A DNA stretch of 64,000 nt from positions 58,638 to 122,637 of the forward strand of contig NZ_SNUR01000005.1 in NCBI RefSeq assembly GCF_012027595.1. The letters are read 5' to 3'. The DNA is from Thermococcus sp. Bubb.Bath (GTDB taxonomy: Archaea > Methanobacteriota_B > Thermococci > Thermococcales > Thermococcaceae). The notes under the pieces are model-generated. The model was not told the origin of the DNA. It saw nothing but the letters and a program-made list of their open reading frames with translations, and searched no databases. The position numbers and the translations under genes were made by a program. Shown in pieces: positions 27,651 to 37,060 of this stretch. Position 1 is the stretch's first letter; the number at the start of each line of letters is the position of its first letter.

Positions 27651-28892
27651 ATGAAAGCGGTGATTCTTGCAGGGGGTTTTGGAACGAGGCTGAGGCCAAT
27701 ATCCTCAACGAGGCCAAAGCCAATGGTTCCGGTCCTCGGAAAGCCAAACCTCCAGTATATACTGGAGAACCTTGAGAAGGTTGGGGATATCGACGAAATC
27801 ATACTCTCGGTTCACTACATGCGCGGTGAGATAAGGGAGTTCATAGACGAGAAAATGGCCGACTATCCGAAGGACATACGCTTCGTGAACGATCCGATGC
27901 CCCTCGAAACTGGCGGAGCACTCAAAAACGTGGAAAAATACGTCGATGATGACTTCCTGGTTATCTACGGCGACGTTTTCACGAACTTCAACTACGGGGA
28001 ACTCATAAAGGCCCACCAGGAAAACGACGGTCTTATAACGGTTGCAGTTACCAAGGTCTACAACCCGGAGAAATACGGTGTCGTTCAGACGGACGGAGAC
28101 GGAAAAGTCCTCCACTTTGAGGAGAAGCCTCACCGGCCGCCCACGAACCTCATCAACGCCGGAATATACATCGTAAACAAGAAAGTTCTTCAGGACATAT
28201 CCGAAGGCAAGGAAGTCTACTTCGAGAGGGAGGTTCTCCCGAAGTTCGTCAGTGAAGGCCAGGTGTACGCGTACAAGATGCCGCGCGAGTACTACTGGGT
28301 CGACCTCGGAACCCCAGAGGACCTCTTCTATGCCCACCAGATAGCAATGGACGAAATCTCAAAGGACAACGGCTATTTCGTCATAAAGGAGGGCGCAGAG
28401 GTTCCAGAAGACGTAGAAATAGAGGGACCGGTTTACATAGATGAGGGCGCGAAAATAGGCCATGGCGTCAAAATAAAGTCCTACACATACATAGGACCCA
28501 ACAGCATCGTTGAGGACAGGGCCTACTTCAAGCGTGCAATCCTCGTGGGCAGCAACATAATAAAGAGTGAGGCAGAGATAAAGGACAGCATCCTCGGAGA
28601 GGGCGTTGTCGTCGGAAAGAGGGTTATCCTGAAAGAAAATGCCGTAGTCGGCGACTACGCCAAGATAAGGGACGACCTCGTCATCTACGGCGCTAAGATC
28701 CTGCCCTGGAAGAAGGTGGAGGAGTACGAGGCGTACATCAAGATAAAGCTCGACCCGACAAAGGTAAGGCCTGGAGAGTATCCAGATCACTGCCCGCTCG
28801 GCCTGCCGGAGTGCATTTACAAGAAGTTCAAGTCGATAGCGGGTGAGAAGCCGCCCTGCGACGAGTGCATAGAGAACCAGTGGCTGTTCTGA
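27651..28892 (+). CDS. Sugar-phosphate nucleotidylyltransferase with left-handed beta-helix domain
   Basis: 413 residues from ATG 27651 (an upstream in-frame GTG lies in the ribosome-binding site). Residues 1-235 are a nucleotidyltransferase domain: L-A-G-G-F-G-T-R-L-R-P, then K-P-M-V-P-V, G-D-V-F (metal-binding Asp) and E-K-P. Residues ~250-350 show the I-G-x-x-x hexad pattern of a left-handed beta-helix, as in GDP-mannose pyrophosphorylase and bifunctional GlmU-like archaeal enzymes. It ends with an unusual ~35-residue tail containing C-P-L-G-L-P-E-C and C-D-E-C. It makes an NDP-sugar for glycan synthesis; the exact sugar is not readable. Confidence 0.85.
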   Translation: MKAVILAGGFGTRLRPISSTRPKPMVPVLGKPNLQYILENLEKVGDIDEIILSVHYMRGEIREFIDEKMADYPKDIRFVNDPMPLETGGALKNVEKYVDDDFLVIYGDVFTNFNYGELIKAHQENDGLITVAVTKVYNPEKYGVVQTDGDGKVLHFEEKPHRPPTNLINAGIYIVNKKVLQDISEGKEVYFEREVLPKFVSEGQVYAYKMPREYYWVDLGTPEDLFYAHQIAMDEISKDNGYFVIKEGAEVPEDVEIEGPVYIDEGAKIGHGVKIKSYTYIGPNSIVEDRAYFKRAILVGSNIIKSEAEIKDSILGEGVVVGKRVILKENAVVGDYAKIRDDLVIYGAKILPWKKVEEYEAYIKIKLDPTKVRPGEYPDHCPLGLPECIYKKFKSIAGEKPPCDECIENQWLF

Positions 28893-28900
28893 GCCCGTAT

Positions 28901-28938
28901 TTTCTAATTTTTAACAAATTTTTGAGTTTTTGTAACGC
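28901..28938 (+). terminator. T-rich terminator
   Basis: TATTTTCTAATTTTT and further TTTTTG runs follow the nucleotidylyltransferase stop, four oligo-T blocks in about 38 bases. No stable hairpin is evident. Confidence 0.5.
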
Positions 28939-29014
28939 TCAAATGGGATTTCAATCAAATTTACGTTTATTATTGCCACAAAACTTATATTTAAAACTGT
29001 GAATAGGTAGAACC

Positions 29015-29971
29015 ATGAAAGTGAAAAAAAGCACCGTTGCCGTAATGTCCATTTTTATTCTAATCATCGCAAGTAGTACATATATAGCCTTAAATTTCGG
29101 AGGGCATAAACCCCAAACTTCAAAATCAAAGGACGATGATGTCACTCAATTCCAGAAAGATTCACAATATTCTCATGTCTTCACGGAAATTCTGAACGAA
29201 AGCGAGGCTATTTACGGAGACACCGACAAGCTCATCTACGGACCATACCTCTGGGATTCGCTCGATAACACTCCCCACAACTGCACCATAACGAAGAACC
29301 TAACCGTGTTGAAGGTGAGGGGGGATAAAATTTACGCCCTGTACAAAAACATCTCCCGCGAGGTAACTGGAAAGAAGAACCTCGTAGGGCTGATTCTACT
29401 CACCGACTTGAAAATGGACGTTTCAACCACACTAGGGAAGATTTCATATCTGGTGCAATCAAACTATTACAGCCCTGATGTTGAGGTCGAGTCCTGCGTA
29501 CTGCTGCATCGTCTGGAAAACTTTGATAAATACAGGTCAAAGGCGGTAGCCCTATACGGGGAGCCCTGCTTTTCCTACGATTACTACCAAAATCTATCCA
29601 TTAAGGTAAAGAGCTTTATCACAACCTTATACCAGCTTAGAAACAAAAACAGAACCTGGGAGATAGAGGCCAGACCTTTCCTCCAGAAATCGGTTGAAAT
29701 CCTCGCCACCAACGGGACAGTCCTCAACAGATACCTGGACGATGATTATTCCCCTCAAAAGGCAGCACAATTGCTGGAGAAATTTACCAGACAGGTTAAA
29801 GGCGACCCCTACATGAATACCCTTTGGGGGTCATCACTGAATTACCTGGTCTACCACAGGGACAGCTATCTAATGTCCACAGGGAGCAACGACTCCCCCA
29901 GTGAAATTGATGAACACTATCTAGAGGTATTCTGGGCGTGGTATCATATATTCCATCCACGGTGCGTGTGA
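29015..29971 (+). CDS. Membrane-anchored extracytoplasmic protein, first gene of ABC-type cluster
   Basis: 318 residues. One N-terminal hydrophobic segment (about residues 7-27), not followed by a lipobox, suggests an uncleaved anchor with the rest outside. The body has several N-x-S/T sequons and conserved-looking cysteines. I recognise no family. A TATA (CTTATATTTAAAAC) lies about 25-30 bases upstream with little leader. The next gene overlaps its stop by one base, so it belongs to the cluster that ends with an ABC ATPase at 33100. A role as substrate or accessory of that transporter is inference. Confidence 0.6.
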   Translation: MKVKKSTVAVMSIFILIIASSTYIALNFGGHKPQTSKSKDDDVTQFQKDSQYSHVFTEILNESEAIYGDTDKLIYGPYLWDSLDNTPHNCTITKNLTVLKVRGDKIYALYKNISREVTGKKNLVGLILLTDLKMDVSTTLGKISYLVQSNYYSPDVEVESCVLLHRLENFDKYRSKAVALYGEPCFSYDYYQNLSIKVKSFITTLYQLRNKNRTWEIEARPFLQKSVEILATNGTVLNRYLDDDYSPQKAAQLLEKFTRQVKGDPYMNTLWGSSLNYLVYHRDSYLMSTGSNDSPSEIDEHYLEVFWAWYHIFHPRCV

Positions 29972-30354
29972 TGAAAATGAAAGATCTGTGGGGTAAATTC
30001 TTCGGGGTGTTTTTTGGGGTCATAGCACTAGCTGATTTTCTGTCTCTTATCATCCTTTATCGAACAAATAATCCTGGGAAGGTTCTCCTTCTCAAAGCTT
30101 TCCCTGTGGAATACTGGGCTATTAAAGTGGGAGAAATGAGTGCTGCCCTTGCTTACATTGTTATGTGCTTCGCAGGCTCTTGTAACAGTAGAAAAACACT
30201 AGCTTTACTGGCCTTTCTCTTCGTTGCCCTCAGACTGCTCTCAAACGTCCCATTATTAGGGAATATTACAAAAATAACGTTAGGAAGCCTAATTGGTTCA
30301 GTCATAATCTACATCGGAGGAATGGCAACCATGTACAACCTCCGGAGGTGCTGA
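29971..30354 (+). CDS. Small polytopic membrane protein of ABC-type cluster
   Basis: 127 residues from ATG 29971 (TGATG junction with the previous gene). About four hydrophobic helices are visible, with short loops. No family is recognised. It is flanked by the anchored protein upstream and the permease downstream, one base after its stop, so it is probably a subunit or accessory of the same membrane system. Confidence 0.6.
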   Translation: MKMKDLWGKFFGVFFGVIALADFLSLIILYRTNNPGKVLLLKAFPVEYWAIKVGEMSAALAYIVMCFAGSCNSRKTLALLAFLFVALRLLSNVPLLGNITKITLGSLIGSVIIYIGGMATMYNLRRC

Positions 30355-30355
30355 G

Positions 30356-32433
30356 ATGATAGGTTCCTTGCTAAGAATCATTGCAAAGAAGAAGGGGTTT
30401 GTTTTAGTTTTCTTATCTCTTATCCTGGTCTCCCTCATCATATTTCATCTTGTACTTCAGGTTGGCGTTCTCGTCGATAAGAACGTGGAGTATCAATTCA
30501 GGGAGTATAGACCACATGTCGTTTACTTCACCCGCTTTACTCTGCCAAAGGCGGCCACCTCCCAGGACTACCCGCTAACCAATGATATCGGGGCATTTGA
30601 AGATTCTCTTGAAAAAACCTTGGATAATGAAAATTTCAGTGCCCACACTCTCGTTGGATTCTCATGGAGCTACATTAATCCAATCAGAGTTGGAGGAAAG
30701 CAGGTTAACATATGGTTGTATACCTCACAGATAATTTTTCATCCCTCAAAGAATTTGGGTTCAATGTTGAGAACAACCAAGGATATTTCCCTGAAAATGC
30801 GGTCGTAGTTCTGGACTCAAACCTCACGCCTGGAATGGATTCCAAAACCATTCTCTCGCGGTTCTTTGACAGGAACGTCAGCGTCCTGAACGCAACGAGA
30901 ACTGCTCTGAGCTACCCTCTCCTATCCTCCAGGGATTATGGGGTTCTGTACATCCAAGTTGCCGCTCCACTGAAGGATTGGGCAGTGAACGCCTGCCTGA
31001 ACCATATACGAAAATCACTCGTTGAGAGCAGTGGACTTGAGTTGCTGGTGTACACTGCCGTCAACTTTGAGCATCCAATAAACAACGTCTCAAAGCTTGA
31101 GCCAATGGTTAAGGAGACAATACCAGACCGTATCTTCCCTAAGGCCCTCTGGAACGCATATCGCGGGGTCCAGCTCTACCGCAACAGAACCGTTTACCTC
31201 GACATACGGAGTCCAACCAGCAATAGAAGGATGTTCTATTCCAACGGCACATACCACAATTACAGCACCTCAGAGCTATGGACGCTCGCTGATAACGGGT
31301 CCATTGTAATCCCAACGACCGTGTCAGTGGAACAGAAGGACATAGTGGACCTCCTAAAAGATTCAGGAGAGTACGTGCTCAAGTTCTTCGTTGGATACAG
31401 CGGGCTTTTGATGACGCTCTATCTCCCGCTGTTCATGCTCCTCATCTACGCTTCATCAAGATTCTACCAGCAATTGATGAAAGACCTCGACATCCTCTCC
31501 CTCCGGGGAATAAGAAGAAATTATTATCGGGTTGTGGATTTGGCCATCTTTGTAGCCTGCACACTGGCAGTTCTTGCTTCTTACGAGCTGGTCATCGCAC
31601 TGTATAGCAAAGCCCCCTCGGCTTTGGTAGCTGGTGCTGTGATTCTTGTTTCATACTCGATAGTACTCCTTTCCAAGAAGATCAACGGAAGAGGACTAAA
31701 AAACTGTATCCTGCCATTACTGACTGCATCCTTTATACTCCTCGGCTATCTAAGGATTAACAATGAAGTTTTAATGGCCAGGGGTTGGGGTTTTCTTGTT
31801 ATATTCCTGGCCTTTCTCTATGCACTAACTCCCCTCATGGGCGTGTACTATGGGGTGCTCTCAGAGCAGGTGGTAAGAAAACTCGTAGGGCTGTTCCAAA
31901 GCAGGAACCCACTGCCGTACTATGAGAGGATTCTTAAAGAATACACCCTGGTATTAGCTTTCTCCGCTTATCCTCTGGCTATAGGGCTTCTGCCCAAGCT
32001 TATATCCCTTGAAAAAGTCACTGACAGGATAGCCGGCTCCAGCGACTATTTCAATCTCGTTGGGTACAGCAACGTCTCAATCTTAGGCCTCTTGAATGAG
32101 TATTTAAAAGAACTGGCATTGATTTTTGGACTGACAGGTCTCGTTGTGGGGTTTATCCTCATCTCAGTAATGCTATCCAAATACAAAGAAGCCAAGAGAT
32201 ATTCAAAACTTCGCGGGATCGATGAGGCAATGCTCAAAAAACAGACCATAAGATCCCTCTTCGTTTTTGTGTTAATACTAACGGCGTCCATGGCGGTGAT
32301 GCTACTCCTGGTAGCACTCTTCACCGACGCATACGTCGGCTTCAACTACACCGAGGGGAAAATAGTAGTGGAAGGCGGGAGGCTTGTCGTTAAGTCCCTC
32401 TTCAAACCGCCTCACATATTCATCTGGGGGTGA
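30356..32433 (+). pseudogene. ABC transporter permease (FtsX/MacB-like topology), frameshifted
   Basis: Two overlapping frames make one protein of about 690 residues. The first (30356 on) has an N-terminal helix and an external domain up to about residue 118. The second, from about 30712, continues it with V-V-Y-L-T-D-N-F and carries the membrane part: three helices near 31390-31620 and three more near the end. One helix, a large outer domain, then helix bundles with L-S-L-R-G-I and S-K-L-R-G-I-D cytoplasmic loops is the FtsX/LolE plan. One missing base near 30710 explains the break. A separate start at ATG 30712 with weak AGCAGGTT is possible but leaves a 97-base overlap. Confidence 0.65.
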
Positions 32434-32437
32434 TAAA

Positions 32438-33100
32438 ATGGCCATCGTGGAGTTTGATGATGTGTTCGTGAAATACGAAACGTACACCGGCGGGGTCTTG
32501 GCATTGAGGGGAGTCACGTTTACCCTTGGGGAAAAAGAGGCAGTGGTCCTCATGGGGCCTTCGGGAAGTGGAAAGACGACGGTTCTAAAAGCCATTCTAG
32601 GGCTGGTTCAGCCGATGCACGGCTTCGTCAGGGTGTTCGGGGTTGAACCTAAAGATGAGAAGGAAGCCCTTTCAGTACGGAGAAGACTTGGTTACCTCAC
32701 TCAAGAGGGCACCATGATAAACGAGCTCACTGTATGGGAGAACACAGTTTTCTATGCCCAGGGTCGGGGCAAAAAGCTGGACGAAAAAAAGGTCAGAGAG
32801 CTAGCTGAAAAGCTAAACATCGGGGAAATTCTTGATAAGCACCCCAACCAGCTCAGTGGGGGAGAACTGAAAAGGGCAGAACTCCTGATGGTCCTCTCAG
32901 ACGGGCCGGAGCTACTCCTCTTAGACGAGCCCACTTCAATGCTCGACGCCGAGAACTCAATGATAATAGTCGAACTCCTCTCCGAGCTCAAAGGAAAAGT
33001 GCCGATGCTGATAACATCCCACGATCCGAGGTTGAGGGGAATAAGCGACAGAGTGCTGGCAATAGTCGGGGGTGAGCTCAAAAAGGACTGGAGGGACTAA
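32438..33100 (+). CDS. ABC transporter ATP-binding protein
   Basis: 220 residues from ATG 32438, after GGGGGTGATAAA. Walker A G-P-S-G-S-G-K-T-T, Q-loop (Y-L-T-Q-E-G), signature L-S-G-G-E-L-K-R-A, Walker B L-L-L-L-D-E-P-T and a switch His (T-S-H-D) are all intact. It is of the LolD/MacB type that drives FtsX-like permeases. It lies four bases after the permease gene. The substrate is unknown, and with the permease frameshifted the system may be off. Confidence 0.9.
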   Translation: MAIVEFDDVFVKYETYTGGVLALRGVTFTLGEKEAVVLMGPSGSGKTTVLKAILGLVQPMHGFVRVFGVEPKDEKEALSVRRRLGYLTQEGTMINELTVWENTVFYAQGRGKKLDEKKVRELAEKLNIGEILDKHPNQLSGGELKRAELLMVLSDGPELLLLDEPTSMLDAENSMIIVELLSELKGKVPMLITSHDPRLRGISDRVLAIVGGELKKDWRD

Positions 33101-33112
33101 ATCTTTCTTTTA

Positions 33113-33916
33113 TCAACACCTCAGCCTTGGATTGTACTCCAGCAGGCTCTTTCCGTTTTTAAAAATCCTTATCGTTCCGCTCTCGGAGAGGCTTATTGAG
33201 ACCGCCTCTGTGAGTTTGGTGATTCCCGCTGCTGCGATGTGGCGGCTTCCGAGGCCCGGCGGGAGTTTCAGATCGAGCGATTTTGGATCGACATCCAGAT
33301 AGACGCCGGCGGAGTTTATCCTGCCGGTCGAACTTATAATGAAGGCCCCGTCCAGCTGTGCGAACTCCTTTATGACCTCACGGCTGTTGTCATCAAGGAC
33401 GTTGATCCTGTGCCCCCTGAATGGGTTGGGAAGCATGCTGTGGGAGTGCCTGAGGACGTTCTTAACATCACCCACGACGAATATCGTGCCAACTGGATAT
33501 CCTTCCCTTCCCTCCACACTGAGCTCTATGGATATCTCCAGAAGGCGCTGAATCACCCTCCCTCGCTGGGAGAAAAATTCCCCCACGGTAAAGGCATCCC
33601 TGACCGCAGATTTAAGCCCAACAGAAGTTGGTGTAACGTAGACGAAGTTTTCACCTTCCACTAAGATTTCATGTTCAATTAAAAAAGCCGAAACCAAGTT
33701 GAGCGAGCTCTCAAGGTCCAGGTTGCGTGGGACGGGAAGCCGTATGATTCCCGATCCAACCTCAAAATCCGGACCTAGAAAAACGGCTGTGATACCTAAC
33801 GAAGAGAGGGTTTCCTTAACTCCCGCGGGAGGGCTGTCTATGAACACAACTACCCTAGAATCAGCGCCGTCTATTAAGGTCAGTGCCGCCTTCACCAGGA
33901 TTTCGTGGATTGTCAT
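33113..33916 (-). CDS. dacZ: Diadenylate cyclase (archaeal DacZ type)
   Basis: 267 residues. The C-terminal half is a DAC domain: D-G-A-F-I-I (the DGA motif), G-V-Y-L-D-V, and G-S-R-H-I-A-A-A-G-I-T, the RHR-type motif here with R-H-I. It ends A-V-S-I-S-L-S-E-S-G. It joins two ATP into cyclic di-AMP. The N-terminal ~120 residues resemble a pyruvate-kinase-C/regulatory-like domain known from archaeal DacZ. It is convergent with the ABC ATPase, 12 bases apart, and divergent from ubiX. The second arginine of RHR is replaced by Ile, as in some archaeal members to my recollection. Confidence 0.85.
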   Translation of the reverse strand: MTIHEILVKAALTLIDGADSRVVVFIDSPPAGVKETLSSLGITAVFLGPDFEVGSGIIRLPVPRNLDLESSLNLVSAFLIEHEILVEGENFVYVTPTSVGLKSAVRDAFTVGEFFSQRGRVIQRLLEISIELSVEGREGYPVGTIFVVGDVKNVLRHSHSMLPNPFRGHRINVLDDNSREVIKEFAQLDGAFIISSTGRINSAGVYLDVDPKSLDLKLPPGLGSRHIAAAGITKLTEAVSISLSESGTIRIFKNGKSLLEYNPRLRC

Positions 33917-34034
33917 TTTTCCAAACCCACCCCATTTATCCCGGATAACTATTAAAAATTTTGCCGCCTGTTACTAACCGTCCGAAATTAGGCAAGCTTA
34001 AAAAGGAATGGGGGTATAACCCTAAGGGATACAT

Positions 34035-34598
34035 ATGGCACAGAAGATGAGGGTTGTCGTGGCACTAACAGGTGCAAGTGGAAGCGTTTACGGCCTCAGG
34101 ATAGCGGAGAGACTAAGGGAACTGGGACATGAGGTCATCCTCCTGGCATCAAAGACTGGCATTAAGGTAGCGAAGCACGAACTTGGAGTGGATATAACTC
34201 CTGACTATGATGAAGAAAACCTCTTCGCCCCCATAGCATCCGGTTCGTACAGTTTTGATGCCATGATAATAGCACCATGCTCGATGAAGACCCTCGCAGC
34301 TATAGCCTCAGGAATGGCCGATAACCTCATAACAAGAGCAGCAGACGTGGCGTTGAAGGAGAGGAGGAAACTCGTTCTTCTGATCAGAGAAACTCCACTT
34401 CACGTTATCCACATTGAGAACATGCTGAAGGTGGCACGCGCCGGAGGGATAATTATGCCAGCATCCCCAGGGTTTTATACAAAACCCAAGACCTTGGAAG
34501 ATATCGTAAACTTTATAACCGGAAGGGTACTTGACCAGATTGGGATTAAAGACAGCGTGTACCAGAGGTGGGGTGGTTCAAATGATTCAGCTGGATGA
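34035..34598 (+). CDS. ubiX: UbiX-family flavin prenyltransferase
   Basis: 187 residues of the flavoprotein/UbiX family. It has T-G-A-S-G-S-V-Y-G near the start (FMN phosphate site), [12 protein letters not shown] and [10 protein letters not shown] in the middle, and R-E-T-P-L-H-V-I-H later. It makes prenylated FMN for UbiD-type decarboxylases; no ubiD gene is nearby in this window. The TATA (GCTTAAAAAG) lies about 35 bases ahead. The Lrp-like regulator starts within its last codons, so they are co-transcribed. Confidence 0.9.
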   Translation: MAQKMRVVVALTGASGSVYGLRIAERLRELGHEVILLASKTGIKVAKHELGVDITPDYDEENLFAPIASGSYSFDAMIIAPCSMKTLAAIASGMADNLITRAADVALKERRKLVLLIRETPLHVIHIENMLKVARAGGIIMPASPGFYTKPKTLEDIVNFITGRVLDQIGIKDSVYQRWGGSNDSAG

Positions 34599-35064
34599 CC
34601 TGGACAGGGCGATTCTCAGACTTTTGAAGGAGGACGCGCGGCTAACAATATCAGAACTCGCGGAGAAACTGGACAGACCGGAGTCTACGATCCACTTCAG
34701 GATAAAGAAGCTCCTCGAGAAGGGAGCCATAGACCACTACACAATCCTGCTCGGAGAAGACCTCAGACCTAAGAAAACCGCCCTTGTGGTGCTCCAAGCT
34801 GAGACTCCCATAATCGAGGACTTCCTCGAGAGGTACGTGAACCACATTATGAGAACCCTATCTATGATTTCAAACGTCTTGTGGGTAGCAAAGAGCGGAA
34901 AAGATACCGTTATAGCCCTCATAGGTGGAGAGGACGACGAAAACCTCAGCGAATTTATAGAGGAAAACATCAGAACACTGCCAACCCTCAAGAGCGTCTA
35001 CGTGTACAAAATCGACGAGATCAAGAAGGGAGAGGATTTAATCGGCTTCCTCAGCAACATCTGA
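34582..35064 (+). CDS. Lrp/AsnC-type transcription regulator
   Basis: 160 residues from ATG 34582 (GTGG ahead; 17-base overlap with ubiX). The first 60 residues form the AsnC winged helix: [17 protein letters not shown], then [13 protein letters not shown]. The remainder is an alpha/beta ligand-binding domain in the RAM style, though divergent. It should bind DNA as a dimer or octamer. Its targets are unknown; the coupled ubiX and the CYTH gene 11 bases downstream are natural candidates. Confidence 0.85.
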   Translation: MIQLDDLDRAILRLLKEDARLTISELAEKLDRPESTIHFRIKKLLEKGAIDHYTILLGEDLRPKKTALVVLQAETPIIEDFLERYVNHIMRTLSMISNVLWVAKSGKDTVIALIGGEDDENLSEFIEENIRTLPTLKSVYVYKIDEIKKGEDLIGFLSNI

Positions 35065-35075
35065 GCGGTGATTCC

Positions 35076-35624
<549 letters not shown>

Positions 35625-35656
35625 AAGAAAAAAGTAAAAAGAAACCCGCTCTCCCC

Positions 35657-36850
35657 TCAGCGCGCCGTGGCAACTATCTTTATGATGTCGTTGAACTCCA
35701 GCTCGTAGTCCTCACCAACGCGCCTGTGGGTTCTGGCGTTGACCGCATAGAGAAACGTCTTTCCGAGGTCGGTGTGCACCTTGTATGCCAGGTCTCTCGG
35801 CGTTGAGGTCTTCGGGAGCAGGTGGACGTGGGGCAGAACGTTCCCGAACTGGTCGGTGAGCTTGTGCTCGTCCTCAACCGGGTAGACTGGAATGAGCTTC
35901 AGAAGCTCGAACGTAGCCGTGTTTATGACGTCCTGAACGCCGGTGGAGCCAAAGCGGTTAAGAACCTTCTCCTTTATGAGCCCCAACGCCTTCTCCTGCT
36001 TGGGACTCATCTTCTTTATGATTTTAAAGTCAGATCTGCCAGACACGTAGTCTATGAAACCCGCCTTTGCCGCCTTCCTGAGGGTGAGTTCGGCGGCGGC
36101 GCTCGTGGGGATTACGATGTAGCCCCTGCTCTTGCCCTTCTTAATCAGACGCTCTATCTGTGCATCGGCGGCGGCATCTGCCTTGTTGGCCGCGATGATT
36201 ATCGGCTTGTTGACCTTTCGAAGCTCCCTGACGAAGGCCATTATGTCCTCCTCGCTCCACTTGGTAGGGTCTTCATCGAGTCCAAGCCGGTGGATGGCCT
36301 CAAAAGCGTCCTCCTCTGTTATGCCAATGCCAGTCAGCTGGTCCGCTATGGCTTGGGCGAGCTTGAGGTGCTGGAGCTTTATCCTCTTGGAGAACTTGTC
36401 CCAGTTCTTGTGGAGAATGCCGTAGATCCAGTAGTCTATCTCCCTCTCGAGGAACTCGATGTCTTCAATGGGGTCATGGTGGTCGGTGGGGTTCCCCTCC
36501 GCGTCCGTCTTCCCCGTCGCGTCTATGACATGGATGAGCGCCGAAGCCATCCTCAGGTCGTCGAGGAACTTGTTGCCCAGACCACGGCCCTCATGGGCAC
36601 CGGGGACGAGACCGGCAACGTCTATTATCTTTATTGGAATGAGCGCCTTCCCGTCTTTGTACTCGTAGTTCTGCGGGTTCGGTGTGCAACCAAGTTCTTT
36701 ACACGGGTGCTCGACTATCGCGTAGGTAACTCCAACGTTGGCGTCAATCGTCGTGAATGGATAGTTAGCAATATCAACGTCAACGAGGGTAGCCGCTGAG
36801 AAAAAGGTTGATTTTCCAACGTTTGGTTTTCCCACAACGCCTATCTCCAT
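35657..36850 (-). CDS. ychF: YchF/OLA1-family GTP-binding protein
   Basis: 397 residues. G1 [10 protein letters not shown]3 D-V-A-G-L-V-P-G-A and G4 with N-K-A-D show an Obg-superfamily G domain. The helical insertion after D-D-L-R is characteristic of the archaeal YchF branch. The last ~80 residues ([16 protein letters not shown]) form a TGS domain, as in PH0525. Probably ribosome-associated ATPase/GTPase. The RBS GGTGGTGG precedes ATG 36850. A 325-codon open frame on the opposite strand is only its shadow. Confidence 0.93.
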   Translation of the reverse strand: MEIGVVGKPNVGKSTFFSAATLVDVDIANYPFTTIDANVGVTYAIVEHPCKELGCTPNPQNYEYKDGKALIPIKIIDVAGLVPGAHEGRGLGNKFLDDLRMASALIHVIDATGKTDAEGNPTDHHDPIEDIEFLEREIDYWIYGILHKNWDKFSKRIKLQHLKLAQAIADQLTGIGITEEDAFEAIHRLGLDEDPTKWSEEDIMAFVRELRKVNKPIIIAANKADAAADAQIERLIKKGKSRGYIVIPTSAAAELTLRKAAKAGFIDYVSGRSDFKIIKKMSPKQEKALGLIKEKVLNRFGSTGVQDVINTATFELLKLIPVYPVEDEHKLTDQFGNVLPHVHLLPKTSTPRDLAYKVHTDLGKTFLYAVNARTHRRVGEDYELEFNDIIKIVATAR

Positions 36851-37060
36851 ATACCCACCACCGGGCTAAATTGGCGGGAGGGTTTTAAGGGGTTTTGGTG
36901 GAAGAGATGGTACTCACGGACCCGTCGGAAACTTGTTTAAAGACGCTAATCTTATTAACCTTAGGAGGGTATAGGATAACCGGCTGCAGGAACGGCCAAC
37001 AGGCAATAGAGTTAAAAACATGAACGCTGTTAAGAGTTAATGAACCCCATGGGGAGGTGA

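Noticed and set aside
35822..36799. 325-codon open frame opposite ychF
   Set aside because: Pure shadow of the YchF coding strand; no RBS and no family resemblance.
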